Made by a program: the position numbers and the translations under genes. Positions 11,957 to 22,524 of a DNA stretch of 64,000 nucleotides are shown here, one piece after another. Numbering within the stretch: position 1 is the stretch's first letter; each line of letters starts with the position of its first letter. This DNA is from Pseudopithomyces maydicus (taxonomy: Eukaryota > Ascomycota > Dothideomycetes > Pleosporales > Didymosphaeriaceae), in contig JANTUC010000016.1 in assembly GCA_026873275.1 (NCBI GenBank), positions 1 to 64,000 on the forward strand. Direction: 5' to 3'. Under the pieces are notes generated by a model. It ran no database searches. It was not told where the DNA came from and saw only the letters and a list, made by a program, of their open reading frames with translations.

Positions 11957-13228
11957 CTACCGACCAACAATCTGAACAGCGTCATCTCGGAGGTCTTTAA
12001 CGGAGAATTTAGCAAGCGGGTCTTTCTTGCTGAAAGCATAATTAGCTCTCTCCTTGCGAGTCCATTTTGTGATGTCAAAATGCTTGCCCCCAATAATGCC
12101 TCCTTGTCTTCCATGTCGCTTTTTGTACGCTCGAAACCTTTTGTCCCAACCCCAAGGATCCTTCTCGCTCACAAGTGCCGGCGCGGGCTCCCCTTTGTAC
12201 TTCTCCAGTAATTTGGCGGTAGCTTGGATCCCATGCTCGGGGCCCATGCCACTTTTCTTGTAGTATGTGACGATGTGTTGATGCCACGAGATTGACTCGT
12301 TCTCGATACAGCAGTCGGGGTACATGTCTGCCATCTTTAGGAACGACGTGATGACAATACCGAGGTCTTTGAATTTCGAACCGGGCTTAAGTTCACCCGC
12401 TTCCTCCACCATCGCAAGTCCGGTCAGCATCGCGATGCCTAAAAGCGTAGAAAGCTCAGTTACTCTATCCCCATCATCCACCACTGTACATTGGTTAGTC
12501 GTAGTCTGAGAGTATCAACCTAGGGCCACAAACTCATATATTGGTCGCATCTACCGCTGGCCATCCATAAAGCCATAACGCTCAGAACAGACCAAGGACC
12601 CCATTGAGGTTCCTCTTCATCTTTTTTCTTACACAGCTGATTGAAGGATACGAGCTGGAGGTGTTAATTCAGACATCGGGTGCATTGGAGTAAACTCTTA
12701 CCAAATTTTCCAAGAGCTCGACTACACCGTAACCCTTGAAGTCATTAAAGATGTACATATCGAAAGCATCTGGGCTGCAGTAGCTGGCGCGATGTATCCA
12801 CTCACAGAACATCTTCCATCCTTGGTTGAGCATTACCCATTTCCGGCCCTCATGTTGTGATGCAGGTTGCAAGAGTACATTATTCTTATCTTCTTCGTCA
12901 TAAACCTTTTTAAATCTACGGTGACTAGGAAAATCATATTCATCTTCTTCGTCTGCGGCGTCATCCTCGCTGGGTCCATCTTCAAACTCAAACTCTGGGA
13001 CAGGAATTGTGATGTATTCATATGGTGGAAGATTGTCAAGCTTTGTGAATTAGGCATCACCATATTTTTATTTGATTGATCAAAGCTTACCCTCTTGTCT
13101 ATTCCATCTTGGGCAGATTCGTCAGTATCACTCTGGGCGCGATCTTGCGGGTGCCCAGCAGCTTCCTGTCCATCACCCGCAGGCATGCGGGAATTCTCGG
13201 TCGTCTTCTGTTTCTTACGTGGGGGCAT
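11957..13228 (-). CDS. Hypothetical nuclear-type protein, four exons, acidic middle
   Basis: Reconstructed as exons 13091-13228, 12702-13040, 12534-12654 and 11957-12483, with introns of 50, 47 and 50 bp, all GT-AG. The product is 374 aa and I do not recognise a domain. It starts MPPRKKQKTT, a good basic nuclear-localisation candidate, followed by a Ser/Asp/Gln-rich disordered region. Next is a strongly acidic stretch (FEFEDGPSEDDAADEEDEYD), then a folded part rich in Trp and aromatics (WVMLNQGWKMFCEWIHRA; WGPWSVLSVMALWMASG). The end is basic (DKRFRAYKKRHGRQGG, KWTRKERANYAF). Exon 3 has donor GTTTGT, weaker than usual, but joins in frame and keeps a coherent helix-like region. A DNA- or chromatin-associated role is only a guess from charge pattern. 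Confidence 0.65.
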
Positions 13229-15580
13229 TTTCGCTGATAATGTTCAATGGATGAAATGGGAGTGGATATGGATTGTCAAAGTGGACGCGCAACCTTAGGG
13301 TTCTGATCACGTGAATCGGTGGGGAAGTGACATCACGTGGTCCGTGCATTGCAGGTGAGCCCTGGGCCGGGTTTACGTCATCCCTTCCGCCAAGCTCACC
13401 ATACCAATCAAGTTAGATCTTCTGATTCTTCCTTTCGATGTGATTATGCTTGTATACCAACGGGGACTACATCGGGAGAGGGAAATCGATTTCCAGGCAC
13501 GGAATATGAAATCGATAGATCTTCGCCATACTGGTAGTAATTTTTTTTTCCCATAACAAGAGGTGACGACAGCTTTATTTTTAACCATTCTCATTTAATC
13601 AGCTCCATACTTAGCTGTCGCTCTGTTTAAAAAACGAAACATATATCATTCGAATTCGTTCATAGTGTCCCTGCCTCTGCACAATACCCACCTACTGTAG
13701 GATATGTCTACACACATGGTCTTTTTGAGACTCTACAAGGATACCCGTCTCTTGGATGGGCTCCTAACGAAATCTTCTGATACGCCCTTTCACCCATTAC
13801 TGTCTTAATAGGATGGTGGACTAACTCCAGCCAAGCCATTATCTTCCTCATGGCCCCAACCTTACTTCTACATGCATCATCCCACTCCGCGCATGCCTCT
13901 CGGAAATCGAATCTCTGCGATGTTAAAACCAGGACTATCTTCAACTGATCGTAGACCAGTGTTTGTCTGCGAGAGTAAACAGAGAGCCGGTCCACCGGCT
14001 CCAATCGTCATTGCCTGCCTAACTGATTTGGCGAACACGAATTCTAGAGGTAGTTGGAGCACATCAAATACCATGTTTCCCCAGCTTGTTGATCTTTGAA
14101 CACCATTTACATCCTCTGCAATCAAAGTATATAGCCGATGAGAGGGCCAGCACAGTGGAACTACTCGGAACTTTGATATTAGCATGATGGCTAACTTTGC
14201 GTTGGCTGTTGGTTAAGATCATCTTGATTTACGGCTGCTCTGCTGGCAGATATATACCTTTGATTGTAGACTTTGCACAAGTCTCATACTGATGCAGATG
14301 TGGTGTCGTATATATAGGCGTGATATAGAGGGGGGACTTAAGAATGGGGCGTGGGGTAGAGATTGTATGGTGATGCTGTCCCGTGCCTCACACGTGAGCC
14401 CGATCAGGCAGCCTTCCTTTCGCGTGGGAACGCAAACGGACGGGTGTGGAGAGCACCGTCTGTCCGGGTTCCTACAATTATCGTCACCTGTGCGACACCG
14501 CTTATTATCAGGATCAGAATGTTGCAGTGCTTGCGCGGATAAGCCCTTTCTAAGGTTATCACCAGTTCTTTTCTCGGATTCATTGCTGTATTACTACAGA
14601 TATGATGAAGAGGGGCTATAATTGTCTTGCTTTATCTAAGAAAATTCTTTCGCAGTTCGACTACCCTTCAGCCGCTTTTTAGTGTAGGATCATAAGGTGG
14701 CATCAAGAATGCGATCTCTATTCAATGGACGAGTCTATCTCGTTTAGAGTGCACTTGAATCTCCTAGATAACGGAGAATAGCTAGCAGCTGATTCGTGGC
14801 AGAGGTATGCATCAGGCCACCATTTTGCAGGTCTTCGAAATGACTTCACACAATACATTTCATCAAAAAGCTTATAGTGAATATATCTGATGGTGGTACC
14901 ACAGTGTAAGACATATATGTCTACTTCTAGTCTACCATAATAGTCTATCCGCGGAGCCAGTAAGCAGGTCACGTGGCTTTCTACGAGTGTTGAGGCATGC
15001 CAGTCCCAATATCTGATAGAAGAAGCTGAAGCATACCGTGTAGTACTAAATATAAATACTCGTTACGTCGATTAGCATGAAACATGGTTTTAATTAACGT
15101 CGTAAGGACCTGTACAGGTCATGCCGACTCCAGCCAAAAGCAAACTAGACGCAACAAGCCCAGTAACAAGAAGCAAAACATTGTATCATTTACACACGTA
15201 GATTGATTTCATCCGGACGGGACATGGATTTAGTAAGTGCAGATTCAAATGCGCCTTGCATCACATTATTTTATTAGTAAAGGTTACAACGAAAAGGCTT
15301 CTGGTCCAGATTGTGTATTTCTGTATTGACGCATGTATATCTACGGTTCACCTAGAGATCCCTCTTTGCGATACCAAATCCATATGCTCTATCTTACAAC
15401 CGGGAGAGACTTCTCCAGCGCAAATGCTCATGTATGCTTTGAATAGCTCCCGAACTCCGTGTAGACAATGCTAGCCCCTCTCAAACCATGAGAAGTGCAA
15501 TAAAGATGAAACAAACCCAACGCCTCTATTCCGAATACGCCTGTACCCAGAACACGCCTCTGGATATCTGAAAATCTTCT
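13229..15580. other. 2.3 kb without a supported gene
   Basis: Overlapping minus frames at 13877-14185 and 13708-14004 might be two pieces of one decayed or spliced short gene (LPLEFVFAKSVRQAM, then REACAEWDDACRSKVGAMR), but no family is recognisable. Frames at 14292-14621 (plus) and 14718-14972 (minus) are likewise unsupported. The right end holds the 3' flank of the terpene cyclase. Confidence 0.4.
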
Positions 15581-17371
15581 CTACCGCATCAAAGAGTCGC
15601 TGCGGTCCCTATTGCCCCAGGTCATCAGGCCCAACACCATGTTCGTAAGCAGCGAGGGTTCATTGACATACGGCCCTGCGGTAGGCTGCCCGATCTTATA
15701 TCCAGTTTTCTCGTTTGACTCGAGACCCGTGACGTCAACCTTGATAGCGGAATTCATGACCTCGGCCTCAATAGCGTTGACCGCGTACGCAGTGGCCACG
15801 CCGTGGTTGCCGATGCGAGACTTGCTGCGGCCATAGCGACATACCCAGCCTAGAGGCCAGCTGCCGTCCTCGCATTGCATCTCGGTCAAGTGCAAGATGT
15901 CTTCGTCGAAGCCATCGGGTCGGATGTTGAGGAGCTGACATGCAAGGATTCGTTCTGCGATGGCGAGAGAGTCGACTTCCGGGACGTATGCCGTGTAACG
16001 CTCATTTGTTGAGCTATCATCAGCGTTGGATGCGACTTGTGCTCGGCTGGTAGCTTCAAGATCAAGTTCATTCTGGGTGACGGTGTTAACGTATGTCCCG
16101 ATACGCTCGGAGAGTGCTGCAGCGAGTGGTTCGCGGAGGGTCTGAAGCTCGGGTTGATTCGGGTAGCCCGCAACCAGCCTAGCTAGGAAGAATAGAAAAG
16201 TTTCAGGCGTGCAGTAGTGGCGCGTTCCGGAGATATAGTCTTTGTTACGCAGCGCGTTCGCGATGAAGGCGAGTGATTCCTGGACGTCGCCGCCGCGTTT
16301 GTACTTGTAGAATGCGCGGACCACATTGCATAGAACGATGCAGTCGATGCGAGGACGGGTAGGGTCCCAGTATGTTTGGATAACGCCGTCGGCGTTGCGG
16401 TTATCCAGCATGCTATCGAGCAACTTGTTGACAGCGGTTCGTGGCGTGAAAGCCAAGATCGAACAAGCGGTGGTATCGACATCGTTTGGAAACATTTGTG
16501 TGGTACCGACGGGCTTTCGAAGGAAGTAGTTCCACTGACGAGCTATATCGACCGTACTGTGTATATCCTCATCAGTCTCATCCTGGCGGCGCAGGGATGA
16601 GTTTAGATGGAGCAGGGATGGATCATTGGTGGCTTCCATGATGAGAAACTGCGAGAAAGCATCTTCGAACTGAACCTTTCCCTCAATGTGGTTGGCCAGC
16701 TGGCGTGCATTTGCCTTGAGCCATGACCTACCACCAAGAACCCGGGGATCGAGGAACATGAGGTGCAACTGATAGATGAGCTTCTCTGGGGTCTTGAAGA
16801 CGATACCGCGTATGCCAGCTGCAGCCGCAGCGTCTACATTCTCCGCTTTATCATCCACAAAGACCATGTCTTTGGGGAGGGCGCCGGTCTGTTGTATGGC
16901 GTGCCCGTAGAAGCGCGCCTCGGGTTTGCGCATGCCAGCTTGAAATGAAGTGAATACACCATCGAACAATCCCCAGTCCAAGCCCTGTGCAGATAACTCC
17001 ATGCGCAGTAAGCCATAGTCGAATTCGGAGATGTTGGTCATGGCGTAAATCTTCAAGCCCCCACCCACGCCCTTCATCTTCTCCTTGAACTGGGTGAGTA
17101 GCCGGAAAAGCTTTAGATCCACACTCAAGGATTTGCGACACTGAGCAAGACCTGCTTCGATCTTTAAGGCAGGCACGTGAATTCTAGGGTGAGCCGAAAG
17201 TCGCCGCAGAGCCTCATCTTGATCGATTTCTCCGCGCTCGAGCGCAGCCCATTCAGGGGAAGTGACGATAGCTCGGAATGTCTTTGGCGGGAATTCGGTA
17301 AGTCCAAGAGCATTGTAGTTGAAAAGAACATCGCCGAGATCCAGTACTAGAATGCGAGGTGGAGGTGCCAT
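15581..17371 (-). CDS. HAD phosphatase-terpene cyclase fusion, drimane-type sesquiterpene synthase
   Basis: Intronless, 596 aa from ATG 17371 (MAPPPRILVLDLGD); an in-frame ATG 63 bases upstream at 17434 would add 21 residues that do not resemble the family. The N-terminal HAD domain shows LDLGDVLF (nucleophile Asp11), MTNIS (111-115), GMRKPEA (Lys149) and FVDDKAENVD (173-174). The C-terminal class II cyclase domain has the acid motif DVDTT at 297-301 and a QW-like CEDGSWPLG at 500-508. DxDTT with a fused HAD domain is the hallmark of the AstC and bacterial drimenol synthase type. There the cyclase protonates farnesyl diphosphate to drimanyl diphosphate and the HAD part removes phosphate. Position D+2 in motif I is Gly, so the HAD domain's exact activity should not be assumed. 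No P450 or other tailoring gene is near. Confidence 0.85.
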   Translation of the reverse strand: MAPPPRILVLDLGDVLFNYNALGLTEFPPKTFRAIVTSPEWAALERGEIDQDEALRRLSAHPRIHVPALKIEAGLAQCRKSLSVDLKLFRLLTQFKEKMKGVGGGLKIYAMTNISEFDYGLLRMELSAQGLDWGLFDGVFTSFQAGMRKPEARFYGHAIQQTGALPKDMVFVDDKAENVDAAAAAGIRGIVFKTPEKLIYQLHLMFLDPRVLGGRSWLKANARQLANHIEGKVQFEDAFSQFLIMEATNDPSLLHLNSSLRRQDETDEDIHSTVDIARQWNYFLRKPVGTTQMFPNDVDTTACSILAFTPRTAVNKLLDSMLDNRNADGVIQTYWDPTRPRIDCIVLCNVVRAFYKYKRGGDVQESLAFIANALRNKDYISGTRHYCTPETFLFFLARLVAGYPNQPELQTLREPLAAALSERIGTYVNTVTQNELDLEATSRAQVASNADDSSTNERYTAYVPEVDSLAIAERILACQLLNIRPDGFDEDILHLTEMQCEDGSWPLGWVCRYGRSKSRIGNHGVATAYAVNAIEAEVMNSAIKVDVTGLESNEKTGYKIGQPTAGPYVNEPSLLTNMVLGLMTWGNRDRSDSLMR

Positions 17372-17501
17372 GCTATTGGGTTGGTGCGTGGCAGTATGAG
17401 TGATGAAGCAGAGTGTACTTTCTACTATTCGCATTAGGCAATTCTTCTGCTTTTAGATCAAGAAGCACTTACAGAGAAATGACGTGCGGGTTCTTGGCGA
17501 G

Positions 17502-17510
17502 AAATATATA
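17502..17510 (-). promoter_or_regulatory. TATA-like box for terpene cyclase
   Basis: Read on the minus strand this is TATATATTT, about 70 bp upstream of the outer ATG (17434) and 130 bp upstream of the family-like ATG (17371). Position is suitable for a core promoter; no direct evidence. Confidence 0.3.
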
Positions 17511-19055
17511 GTCAACGTGCTACACGTAGCGACAGTCAACGGGTGGAGTGGTTGAGTGTGGACAGGCGCGCGCGTCTGGTGTGGTATGTGGGAGACATAT
17601 TGATCGAGAGATGCAGTCTCTTTTATCTCAACGGCGGTCTATAGGGCGAGCCGGGCGAGCGATGAGGAGCACGCCCAGACCCATTCTACATTGCCTTGGC
17701 CAATCACATTGTGTGGCGCAGGGCATGACCGTGAAAGTCCGTGACGCCTGTGCTAGTTGAATCTTCCACCCTACGGTTTTCACAATGTTTTCGGGTGATA
17801 TTTTCAGGTACTCCAAGCCCGCGAAAAGTATAAGCCCCCACCCGCGCTTACATAAAGGTGGGTTGGATTCAGGCGAACTCCTTCAGGCAACCAAATGTTC
17901 CTGCTCATGGTCAGTTGCTAAGGCAGAAAAGACTCATAGGCTTCTTGCTGCGTATCTTCCTACAACCCCATCCGTACGAGATTATTTCCGACAGACGTCA
18001 ATAGCATGAACATACATTGTGAGCTCATCGTGTTACTTGCTACTACGTGGAATGAGATGTCCTTAGACTATTCTCCGCAAGCGACGCGTAGGGCCAATGG
18101 TAATTTCACAATTGCTAGCATCTGGGCTGAATCAAACAAGTCGATAGAAGTGTACCAATTATCCTGTACTCAGTATCATGGTTTTCGCCTAGTCACGTGG
18201 CAGGATGACCGCCCGGGCGCCGGGCGTTCAGGTGCCCAGGTGGATTAGTTTTAGCGCGCGAAGGAGCGGATCAGCGCTAAACCGCGATTTGACGGTTTTG
18301 GTATTCCTGAAAAGTAGATGGTAAGACATGGGCATTGTATTTTTTTTGATCACGTCGCTGGGCACACGTAGTGCGAAAATTCAGGTATGCGCCGAACGTA
18401 TATTTAGGTATAATGAGCATCAAAACGACACTATGCCAACCCGGTCGATTTCGCCGGACAGTCGAGTAATGAGAAAGCTGATAATGCCTTGCGAAAATTT
18501 ACTTATGCATTTGTGCAATGGTGACCGTACTAAACGACCAATATAGTATCATCACTTAAACGAAAAACTTCTAGCTTTCTATCAGGCAATTGACTAGTAT
18601 CACGCAATTGACTAGTATCATGCAATTGGCTAGTCTCAGCTTCTACCTAAATTTGGTTTCGAGGACAATGTACAAGACGGTCAAAGTATCGCATTATTCC
18701 TCTAATATTCAGGGATCACAACGAATGGTCAAATCTCATCCACTCCGAATATACAAGCAGCGACTACATGAGCGGCAGGCATAGACCGGATCAGGTGACA
18801 CACTACCCCCTTAGATAAGTCCCTACTCCGGAACCCAGGATCATCACATCTGCACATTATGTGAAACAAGCACTTCCGAACTGCAAGCCTACGGCCGAGA
18901 AAATAGTATTTTCCTATATTAAAACGAAAGAAGATAAAATATGTATAAAGAAACGAATAGTATGCCAGCAACCGGATGAGTAATCGCCAATCTCACGCCC
19001 GTGCTCTCTCATCTTAAATAAAAAAATAAGACTAGGCCCCTCGCCCATGACTAGC
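17511..19055. other. 1.5 kb intergenic, no gene seen
   Basis: Lies between the upstream side of the terpene cyclase and the 3' end of the polygalacturonase. Only short unsupported frames (17548-17760 plus, 18006-18248 plus). Contains the 18-bp tandem repeat listed separately. Confidence 0.4.
18586..18639 (+). repeat. 3 x 18-bp tandem repeat
   Basis: Three adjacent 18-mers start at 18586, 18604 and 18622 with consensus GCAATTGACTAGTATCAY. The first two differ at one base; the third carries three further changes. CAATTG and ACTAGT palindromes fall in each of the first two units. No function evident. Confidence 0.8.
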
Positions 19056-20161
19056 TTAGCACGAAGCTCCGCTCGGGACGTTGCTGCACTTGGTGCTCTT
19101 CTTTCCGCCGGTAACGGCGACGCCATTCCACTTCCAGCCGGAGCAGGATCCCTTTCCGCAGAGGAGGTAGACGGGCGTGGCGCTGCTGGAGACGGAGCCC
19201 TTGACGCCGTTGAGGGTAAGCGCGGTGATGGGAACACCGGTGGTGGCGGTGCCGGTAGGGCTGCCGTTCTCGTAATCCTGCTCGATGACGACGCCGTACT
19301 TGGAGATGTTGGAGAGGGTGATGTCGCTGTAGGTGACGTTGTTGACCTTGCCGGTGGCGCCGTAGACGGTCTTGACGCGGACGCCGTTCTGGGAGTTGGA
19401 GATGGAGGACTTCTCGATGACGACGCCGTCGACGGTGTTGTCGGAGCGGCCGCCGACGGAGCCGATGGAGAGACCGTGGCCGCCAGAGCAAGTACCGCCA
19501 ACGAAGTGGATGTTGGTACCAGAGTTGATGGCGAGGCAGTCGTCTTGGTTCTTGATGTTTGCGTTGGAGATGGTGATGCCAGACGAGGAGCCGACGTCGA
19601 AGGCATCGGTGTTGTGGCCGCCGTTGGTCACATCGCCAGCCGAGTTGTCGATGGTGATGTGGTCGAGGGTGAGGTCGGTAGCACCGTTGATGCTGAAGCC
19701 CTGAACAGGGGTGTTCTTGACGTTCAGGTTGGAGATGGTGGATTGCTTCATGGAGTGGGCGTAGAAGAACTTGGGCTTGGTCTTGCCGCCGTTGGTGCCC
19801 TTACCATCCCACCACTTGGCGCCATTGCCGTCGATGACATGTCCAGATGCTCCCTTGACGGTGATCTTGGTGCCAGAGACGGAGATCAGGGGCCGGACCA
19901 CTCCTTGTAGCCGAAGGAGGTGGTACCCTGGAAGACGACGGTGGTTCCATCCTTGAGCTTGGTCAGATCAAGGGTAGTACCGGCAGGGACGGCAACGTTG
20001 TTGAGGGTGATGGTCGAGCAAGAGGTCTTGGACTTGGCGACAGCGGCAGCACCGGTAGAGCCAGAGAAAGTGCAGCTGTCGGCGCGACCCTGGATGGCGG
20101 GAGCAGCTGAGACGAGAGCGCCAGCGCCGAGGAGAAGGGCGGAAAGACTAGCGGAGACCAT
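19056..20161 (-). CDS. Secreted endopolygalacturonase (GH28), one frame break
   Basis: Hydrolyses alpha-1,4 bonds of polygalacturonan in pectin. ATG at 20161 begins a clear secretion signal (MVSASLSALLLGAGALVSAA) with a short propeptide ending near QGR. All GH28 catalytic motifs are present: NTD at 184-186, DD at 207-208, GHG at 228-230 and RVK at 262-264. Length about 368 aa, usual for the family; parallel beta-helix repeats fill the middle. At the G4 run 19889-19892 (C4 on the coding strand) one base is missing. The frame before it ends YKEWSGP then stop, and the protein resumes in the next frame as LISVSGTKITV, exactly as the family reads. No intron signals fit. A base-call error is likelier than a pseudogene. 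Confidence 0.85.
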
Positions 20162-21408
20162 TTTGAAGGCAAGGTAAAGTTGTGGATAGAAACGAATTTG
20201 GTAAATGAGTGAATGAGTGACTGCGATGCTTCGCTGATGATGTTTCTGTGGGAGGAGAAGGAGTACTTGTACCCCGTTTACATCGTCTCCACACGAGTTC
20301 CTGGGAGCATCCTTCCGATGCAACAGGGGATACTGTTCGGTTCGCAAATGCTGGATACGCGAAGCTTGACAGTTCTGGGCTGAGCTTGTTTCCACCTCGG
20401 ATGAAGGGTCGTCCTGGAAATGAGCAGGTCCACCACTAAACCGTCTGGACACAAGAATCTCGCTACGGTATTGGTGGCCGCTGTCTGGGGCGGACAATTA
20501 AAATTTCCCGCGAATTAGTGTCATGTCCATTGTCCAATTCCTCAGTCTCCGGACCGAAAACTGATCAGATCAACGTTCTGGCAACTGAGTAGAGGATACA
20601 GTTGTTCTGTCGCCTAGAATCATTCTCGTTGGTGGAATCAGGCGCATCCTTGTCGCGATCATATTTGGGGCGTCATGGTGCGGCTGCACGGTTGCGATGT
20701 TGAACGGTCGGGGCTAGAACACGTAACCATGCGGGGCATACCTAGCTCGCGAACGAGTCCTTGACTCGTGGAGCAGTGGCGTTGTATGATGGATCCATCT
20801 GTAAACGGATGTTCGGAAGCGTTGGGGAAATCGTGGAAGCGTCGCTTAGGTGTTGCTGAAACAAACAGGCTGAGCTAGGGCGAAATTGGTCCGCACTATC
20901 ACAGCATTGACGGGCTACATGCGCTAAAGCCGTCTCGAACTTTGACAGACGCGGTGTCGGCGGGCATGGTCTGTTCTACTTGTTAAATTGTTCGATTTCC
21001 TCCTTATTTGGCCACCCTTCATCTGTAGTTCCGGACGAGATGACTGCGGAATTCTGCTCCAATAGAGAAGATATCTATCCACATCATCAGGGTCAATATC
21101 AATACACAGCAATGCACTACTGAAACGAGACTGAAGCACTTGACAAGTTTCCAAATCTATTCTAAATTAAAACTGCAGCCACCGCACATGTCATCAGATC
21201 ATGTATCCACTGCTGCCACACCACCCCACGCGCGAACAGCATACCCGTACCCAAGCATCGGGTCAAAATGCTTGTTTCGCCCAAGCCACACCACACCAGC
21301 TCGCCGATTCTCGACCGAGTTTCATCACCGCCACACCGCCGCTCGTGCGAATACACTCCGAGGAACGCTGAGTGCCTCACCCTTTCCGACCGCGTGCTCT
21401 GCTGTCCC
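20162..21408. other. Polygalacturonase promoter side, no gene seen
   Basis: Contains the polygalacturonase leader (pyrimidine- and AC-rich just upstream of its ATG) and the 3' flank of the minus-strand HAD phosphatase. Open frames here (20924-21154 minus, 21140-21619 plus) have no support. Confidence 0.4.
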
Positions 21409-22524
21409 TCATCCGTCTATCCTCCCCACAAATCCCTCCTCCAATATACCAATCAGCTCATCCAACCGTTTGATGACCAGATCCGTATGTTCATGCGTAC
21501 TCAGATGCTCGTTTACCTCGTTCACCAGTAGAACGGTAGCGGCGCCGGCCCTCCGGCCAGCCGTCATGTCATCAATCGAGTCGCCCACCATAATGAGGCT
21601 GTTCCCCTCGTCGGTGTAGCCCCACTGCCGTGCGATGTGCAGGATACCTGTGTCGTCGGTTAGCTCGAAACATGCCTCTAGTCCCAGATTTCATGCCCCA
21701 GGTCCCAAAAACCAGGGTACTGCCAGAAAGATCCCCAGACAACATGCGTCAACCAACGCGATGATAGGGAGAGAGAAAGTAATAAAAGATAAGAGCTCCA
21801 CTCACCCTCGGGACTCGGCTTCGGCGGCCTAAACTCCCTCGTCACCACCGGCGCAATAACATGGCCGGGCAAAAACTTGCCCAGCAAATGCTCAACAGGC
21901 GCATCAAAGTTGCGGGTGCAGATGCCCCTCCGGACACCCCGCGAATTGAGATACGTCATGAGCTGGACGAGGCCTGGCTGTGGCTGCTGGAGGCTCATGG
22001 CGCGGCGCTCGATGGCGCGGATGGCTTCGTGGGCGGCGGGCTGCTGGTCGGCGGGGAGGGAGTAGATGTGTTCGAGGATGTCGGTGGATTTGTCGATGGA
22101 GAGGGCGGCGCGCATTTCGGCGAACATGTAGTTTTGGGGGAGGCCTGGGGGTATCGGGTTAGATTGGGGAGGGGGTTTTGTGTGTAGGGTAGGGTAGGGC
22201 TATGGGGAGGAGATACGTACACATAGTTCCGTCGACGTCGAAGACGACGCCCTTGAGCGCAGGACTTTCGTCGCCATCTCTCCTCTTCGCCGGATCCAGC
22301 GGGGCAAAGCGCTTTGGGGCTTGAGCCATCTTCTCGAATGCCAATTCTGGTGTCTTTCTGTCTCTTTTTTCCCTTGTTTCCTCAGTATGACTTGGCCCTT
22401 CTTCACGCAAATTCACCCCACTAGCAAAGAAACTTCTCCTCTGCGCCACTGAACAAGCCTGAAACCCTTGTCGCACAAATTGGCTCGATAAGTACCTCCC
22501 ACGTGTTATCCCACAGCGCTGCAT
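21409..22524 (-). CDS. HAD-superfamily phosphatase, yeast YOR131C-like
   Basis: Three exons: 22221-22524, 21806-22144 and 21409-21647, with introns of 76 and 158 bp (GTACGT...CAG, GTGAGT...CAG). They encode 293 aa. HAD motifs: VVFDVDGT (motif I), ICTRN (motif II), FRPPKPSPEG (motif III Lys) and MVGDSIDDM (motif IV). The body (QQPQPGLVQLM, APVVTREFRPPKPSPEG) matches the yeast YOR131C family of small phosphatases with unassigned substrate. ATG 22524 gives an Arg/Ser-rich N-terminus without acidic residues over about 35 residues, resembling a mitochondrial presequence. An inner ATG at 22329 would give a shorter cytosolic form. Which is used cannot be told from sequence alone. Confidence 0.8.

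Noticed and set aside
13708..14185. Two overlapping minus frames that might make one gene
   Set aside because: No recognisable family and no convincing splice or single-base join; left as unsupported.
19047..19910. 287-codon open frame on the plus strand, opposite the polygalacturonase
   Set aside because: Ala/Val/Gly/Asp-rich composition is the antisense of a GC-biased coding region; no start context or domain. The GH28 gene on the minus strand explains it.
15581..20161. Terpene biosynthetic cluster including polygalacturonase
   Set aside because: No P450, transferase, regulator or transporter adjoins the cyclase; polygalacturonase is a digestive enzyme with no role in terpenes.
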